The notes under the pieces are model-generated. The model was not told where the DNA came from, did no database searches, and saw only the letters and a program-made list of their open reading frames with translations. From the NCBI GenBank assembly GCA_001871435.1, contig MNVC01000010.1, positions 1 through 7,805 on the forward strand: a DNA stretch of 7,805 bases, written 5' to 3'. Every line of letters begins with the position of its first letter. Within the stretch, counting starts at the first letter, position 1. Positions 5,341 to 7,805 of this stretch are shown one piece after another. Made by a program: the position numbers and the translations under genes. Origin of the DNA: Candidatus Magasanikbacteria bacterium CG1_02_32_51. GTDB taxonomy: Bacteria > Patescibacteriota > Patescibacteriia > Magasanikbacterales > UBA922.

Positions 5341-5396
5341 CTAGTGTTTGGGTGTTGAAGTGATAAGGTGATTAGGTGATAAAGTGTTGTAGTGTT
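5341..5396 (+). repeat. Seven tandem degenerate octamers (consensus nnRGTGWT)
   Basis: Read in 8-base steps from 5341, all seven units fit nnRGTGWT. GTG at unit positions 4-6 and T at 8 are invariant, position 3 is always a purine, and position 7 is A or T. The array ends 14 bases before the -10 box of the galU promoter and overlaps where its -35 element should be, so it may be a protein-binding array. It could equally be a low-complexity repeat without function. Confidence 0.75.
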
Positions 5397-5416
5397 TATA
5401 CATGTTGTGTTATAAT
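5387..5416 (+). promoter_or_regulatory. Probable promoter for galU
   Basis: A perfect tataat (5411-5416) is preceded by an extended-type TG (5408-5409). A weak ttgtag (5387-5392) sits 18 bases upstream as the -35. A start near 5423 would leave a leader of about 24 bases before the galU ATG. The weak -35 overlaps the octamer array, which would suit activator dependence, but that is inference. Confidence 0.6.
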
Positions 5417-5446
5417 AAAGCCATATAATTTTTTTATAAAATAATT

Positions 5447-6316
5447 ATGCAAAAAGTTCGTAAAGGAGTTATTACTGTAGCTGGTCTTGGTACCAGATTT
5501 CTCCCTGCTACCAAAGCTATGCCAAAGGAAATGTTGCCAGTTTTGGATAAGCCTGTAGTCCAATATATTGTTGAAGAAATGGTAGCCAGCGGAATTACTG
5601 AAATTATTTTTGTGACCAGTTCCCAAAAAAGATCCATAGAGGATCATTTTGATAGAGATAAAGATTTTGAAGAATATCTAACCAAAAAAGGCAAACTTGA
5701 TAGAATAAAACCTCTTATAGATTTGTCAAAAAAAGTTAGATTTTTTTATACTAGACAATCTGAGCCTTTGGGCAATGGTCATGCCTTACTTTGTGCCAAA
5801 GAATTTATCGGTGATGAACCTTTTGTCTTTTCTGATGGTGATAGTATTATTGATTCCAAAGTTCCTGTTGTCAAACAATTATTAAAAGTGTTTTATCAGG
5901 AACAAGCTTCTATCATCGGTGTCCAAAAAATAACTGACAAAGAAGCTATGACAAAGTATGGTAATGTCTATGCCAAAGTTACCAAAGACAAAAGACTTTA
6001 CCGTATTTCTGATTTCGTAGAAAAGCCTCATATTGAAAAAGTCTCACCAGATGGTTTGATTGTCGGTGGTATGCGCTATGTCTTGACCAAAGATATTTGG
6101 GCAATTCTAGAATCTCAGAAGACTGGCCGTGATGGTGAAATTTGGTTAGCCGATGCTGCCAATGTTCTTGCCCACAAGAAGAAATTTATGGCCTATGAGT
6201 ATGAAGGGCTTTATTTTGATACTGGCAACAAATTAGCCTTGCTAAAAACTGCGATTCACTTTGCCAAAAAAGATCCAGAAATAAAAGACCAAATAGAGGA
6301 ATTGTTGGTTAACTAA
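5447..6316 (+). CDS. galU: UTP--glucose-1-phosphate uridylyltransferase
   Basis: This cytoplasmic enzyme converts UTP and glucose-1-phosphate to UDP-glucose and pyrophosphate, supplying sugar donor for envelope glycans. The 289-residue length is typical. The nucleotidyltransferase signature GLGTRFLPATKAMPKEMLP (13-31) is intact, including K27. YIVEEMVASGITEIIFVTS (40-58) and EDHFD (65-69) follow. PLGNGHALLCA (107-117) contacts nucleotide in the family, and DGD (130-132) supplies the metal-binding Asp where many homologues read GDD. VEKP (191-194), GEIWLADA (230-237) and GLYFDTGNK (254-262) are the usual later motifs. The ATG lies about 30 bases after a good -10 box, with no Shine-Dalgarno. 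The next gene starts 6 bases after its stop, implying co-transcription. Related sugar nucleotidyltransferases are the only realistic alternative. Confidence 0.93.
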   Translation: MQKVRKGVITVAGLGTRFLPATKAMPKEMLPVLDKPVVQYIVEEMVASGITEIIFVTSSQKRSIEDHFDRDKDFEEYLTKKGKLDRIKPLIDLSKKVRFFYTRQSEPLGNGHALLCAKEFIGDEPFVFSDGDSIIDSKVPVVKQLLKVFYQEQASIIGVQKITDKEAMTKYGNVYAKVTKDKRLYRISDFVEKPHIEKVSPDGLIVGGMRYVLTKDIWAILESQKTGRDGEIWLADAANVLAHKKKFMAYEYEGLYFDTGNKLALLKTAIHFAKKDPEIKDQIEELLVN

Positions 6317-6322
6317 TTTTTT

Positions 6323-7027
6323 ATGAAATTTTTAAATAAAGAAAAAATATTTGTGGTATTTACTGTAGTTTTTTTATTTATTTTTTCTAATTTTAGTGTA
6401 GTTTTTTCTGTAACGCCGGGATCTTTAGATGATGCTTGTTTAAACAATAGTGATTGTTCATCTGGGTTAGTTTGTACAAATAATTTATGTGCTAATACAC
6501 AGACTGGTAATACAAAATTTTGTATTTGTACACAAGACAAGAGTAGTTGTGAAACATCACAGTATGCTGATTTACCGACATGTAATAAAGCTCTTACAAA
6601 TAGTCTTGATAAGTGTGTGCCTCTTGTGTCTACAGACAGTAGTGAAAGTTGTGATAGCTTAGTTTCTGCAACTCAAAGTATTGGTGGTGATAATGATACA
6701 GGTGGTAGTGGTAATACAAGTGGTAATGGCGGCAATTCCAATTCAGATCTTCTCAACAATCTCAGACCTCAAATAGAAGGACTAAACAAATTGCCAGTTA
6801 AAGATCTTCCAGGTTTGATCGGTCAGATTATAAATACTTTGTTGGGTATTCTTGGTTCTATTGCTCTGGCGATGATTATATATGGTGGAGTTTTGTTTAT
6901 GATAGCCAATGGTAATCCTGAAAAAAAGAAAAAGGCTACGGGTTTGCTTGTTTGGTCAGTATTAGGTATTGCTATTATTTTTGCTAGTTATGGTGTGATT
7001 AATTTTGTTTTTGATATTTTTAGATAA
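6323..7027 (+). CDS. Secreted Cys-rich protein with C-terminal T4SS-pilin-like two-helix membrane domain
   Basis: The 234-residue protein starts with a signal peptide or membrane anchor (basic MKFLNKEK, hydrophobic 9-30). An extracytoplasmic region has ten cysteines at 39, 45, 51, 56, 67, 69, 76, 87, 98 and 110; the first four form a C-x5-C-x5-C-x4-C knot reminiscent of Dickkopf/granulin-type disulfide modules. A Gly/Ser/Asn linker (121-142) leads to the C-terminal domain: helix LPGLIGQIINTLLGILGSIA (162-181) running on to about 195, GNPEKKKKA (197-205), and a second helix to about 230. That pair of helices around a basic GNPEKxxK loop matches the T4SS_pilin (VirB2/TrbC-like) family common in Patescibacteria. 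No other secretion genes are adjacent. It follows galU by 6 bases with no separate promoter visible. A small membrane-bound surface protein is certain; pilus subunit function is inferred. Confidence 0.8.
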   Translation: MKFLNKEKIFVVFTVVFLFIFSNFSVVFSVTPGSLDDACLNNSDCSSGLVCTNNLCANTQTGNTKFCICTQDKSSCETSQYADLPTCNKALTNSLDKCVPLVSTDSSESCDSLVSATQSIGGDNDTGGSGNTSGNGGNSNSDLLNNLRPQIEGLNKLPVKDLPGLIGQIINTLLGILGSIALAMIIYGGVLFMIANGNPEKKKKATGLLVWSVLGIAIIFASYGVINFVFDIFR

Positions 7028-7045
7028 TAAATAAAAAAATGGAGT

Positions 7046-7096
7046 GAAATTTGTTATCATGTATAACGAAATTCGCTTCTCTCATTTCGTCATTCC
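7046..7096. repeat. Hairpin plus inverted third copy of the dispersed 15-mer
   Basis: A 12-bp stem pairs 7046-7057 with 7063-7074 (one A-A mismatch, one T-G wobble) around the loop catgt, 18 bases after the preceding stop codon. There is no T run, so it is a poor intrinsic terminator but could be a processing or stability structure. Immediately downstream, tcatttcgtcattcc (7082-7096) is the exact reverse complement of the 15-mer at 1104-1118 and 5235-5249. Read on the - strand, gaatttcgtta follows it (7064-7074), as it does at 1135-1145 in copy 1. Confidence 0.7.
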
Positions 7097-7120
7097 ATAA
7101 TGTTCAATTTATAAAAAAAT

Positions 7121-7805
7121 ATGTTCAAAAAAATATTATCATTATCACTTATCTCTATTTTCTTTTTGACAACTGGTTTTGGTTGTAAGGGTTTGTCACA
7201 GGCACAAGTGAGCTCTATCAAGCCTGTAAAATTGACCTACTGGACAGTCTATAATGATGTAGATATGTTGCGTTCTTTGGCTACGGAGTATAGTGCTCGC
7301 TATCCTCATGTGGCAATAGATATCAGACAAGTGAACTATGATGAATTTGATAATTTGTTTACCAATGCTCTGGCTGACGATGTCGGCCCTGATATTGTTT
7401 CGGAGCATGTTAGGTGGCTGAGGAAAAATGAAATTAGACTTTTGCCAGCACCAGTGGCGACCAAGATGGGACGATTGGTGATAGTCAACAATTTTTCAAA
7501 AGATCAACAATTGATCACCGATACCAATTCTTTTCCAAATGCAACTTATATCAAAAATAGTTATGTAAAAACAGTTTACGATGATGTGATAATAGGTGAC
7601 AAAATTTATGGTTTGCCTCTGGCTATGGATACTTTGTCTATTTTTTATAATCAAGATTTGTTGGATAGAGCAGGGATAGCTGAAGCCCCAAAAGATTGGA
7701 ATTCATTTGTAGAAGATGTGAAGAAAATGACCAAGTTCAGTAGTGCTGGAGATATTGTACAATCTGGTACGGCTCTTGGTACGGCCAACAATATCAACGC
7801 AGCGA
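7121..7805 (+). CDS. ABC transporter extracellular solute-binding lipoprotein, sugar-type (partial, runs off the window)
   Basis: The frame is open from the ATG to the window edge (228 codons), so only about the N-terminal half is present. The N-terminus is a lipoprotein signal: MFKKI, a hydrophobic core, then LTTGFG|C22. The mature part follows the family 1 (MalE-like) solute-binding fold: KLTYWTVYNDVDMLRSLATE (37-56), YPHVAIDIRQVNYDEF (61-76), GPDIVSEHVRWL (89-100), then the hinge-side KIYGLPLAMDTLSIFYNQDL (161-180) and GIAEAPKDWNSF (185-196). It would capture a sugar or related solute at the outer face of the cytoplasmic membrane and hand it to a permease, which may lie downstream. The ligand cannot be predicted. 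It is 93 bases after the previous gene. A cataat (7096-7101) could be a -10 box but lacks a -35, so I do not call it. Confidence 0.85.
   Translation, partial: MFKKILSLSLISIFFLTTGFGCKGLSQAQVSSIKPVKLTYWTVYNDVDMLRSLATEYSARYPHVAIDIRQVNYDEFDNLFTNALADDVGPDIVSEHVRWLRKNEIRLLPAPVATKMGRLVIVNNFSKDQQLITDTNSFPNATYIKNSYVKTVYDDVIIGDKIYGLPLAMDTLSIFYNQDLLDRAGIAEAPKDWNSFVEDVKKMTKFSSAGDIVQSGTALGTANNINAA

Noticed and set aside
5138..5344. Open frame on the + strand, 68 codons, in the spacer before galU
   Set aside because: It is composed of repeat copy 2 and the 5267-5325 palindrome, and its peptide resembles translated repeats, not a protein.
5341..5396. CRISPR-like repeat array
   Set aside because: The units are 8 bases and contiguous with no unique spacers, and no cas gene is nearby. 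It is a simple tandem array.
5396..5647. Two overlapping - strand frames across the galU promoter and start (also 5434-5637)
   Set aside because: They are antisense to a clear galU N-terminus and to its promoter, with no family resemblance.
6313..6540. Antisense frames in the T4SS-pilin-like gene and in the lipoprotein gene (7196-7408)
   Set aside because: Both are shadows of clearly coding + strand frames with signal peptides and family motifs.

Overview
The window looks like a chromosomal segment of a Candidate Phyla Radiation (Patescibacteria, probably Parcubacteria-like) bacterium. The clues are AT-rich coding sequence, starts with no convincing Shine-Dalgarno, prepilins beginning KKAFTLIE followed by carboxypeptidase-regulatory-like modules, a small T4SS-pilin-type two-helix protein, a solute-binding lipoprotein, and GC-rich palindromes dotted through AT-rich intergenic DNA. 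This placement is inferred from gene content. There is no rRNA or other taxonomic marker in the window. The genes all read on the + strand and fit the standard bacterial code.

Positions 1-920 are a repeat-and-mobile-DNA zone. A fragment resembling a Bro-N (phage antirepressor-like) protein runs in from the left and stops inside a repeat. A small DUF559 endonuclease gene (505-906) lies between arms of a long inverted repeat, and the right arm encodes the last dozen residues of the nuclease. The left arm carries two clean later insertions. One is a MITE-like element of about 278 bp (about 90-367) with 11-bp terminal inverted repeats, a large internal palindrome and a 10-bp duplication of ctcttagggg at its ends. 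The other is a perfect 30-bp palindrome (386-415). Removing both restores an approximately 51-bp arm matching the right arm at 48 of 51 positions.

Positions 921-1188 are intergenic and hold nested palindromes and the first copy of a dispersed repeat.

Positions 1189-4988 are a tight three-gene cluster of type IV pilus/pseudopilus minor subunits in the order PilV/GspI-like, PilW/GspJ-like, PilX/GspK-like. This is the order of the tip complex in type II secretion and type IV pilus systems. The first protein is fused to a large extracellular multidomain region, and the third lacks the usual Glu at mature position 5. Together they could form an initiating or tip complex bearing an adhesin-like module.

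Positions 4989-5446 are non-coding: GC-rich palindromes, a likely terminator, a second copy of the dispersed repeat, another long palindrome, and seven tandem degenerate octamers ending just upstream of a good -10 box.

Positions 5447-7027 form a probable two-gene operon: galU (UDP-glucose synthesis) and a secreted Cys-rich protein ending in a T4SS-pilin-like membrane domain. After a short spacer with a hairpin and a third, inverted copy of the dispersed 15-mer, the window ends inside a sugar-type ABC transporter substrate-binding lipoprotein (7121 to the edge).
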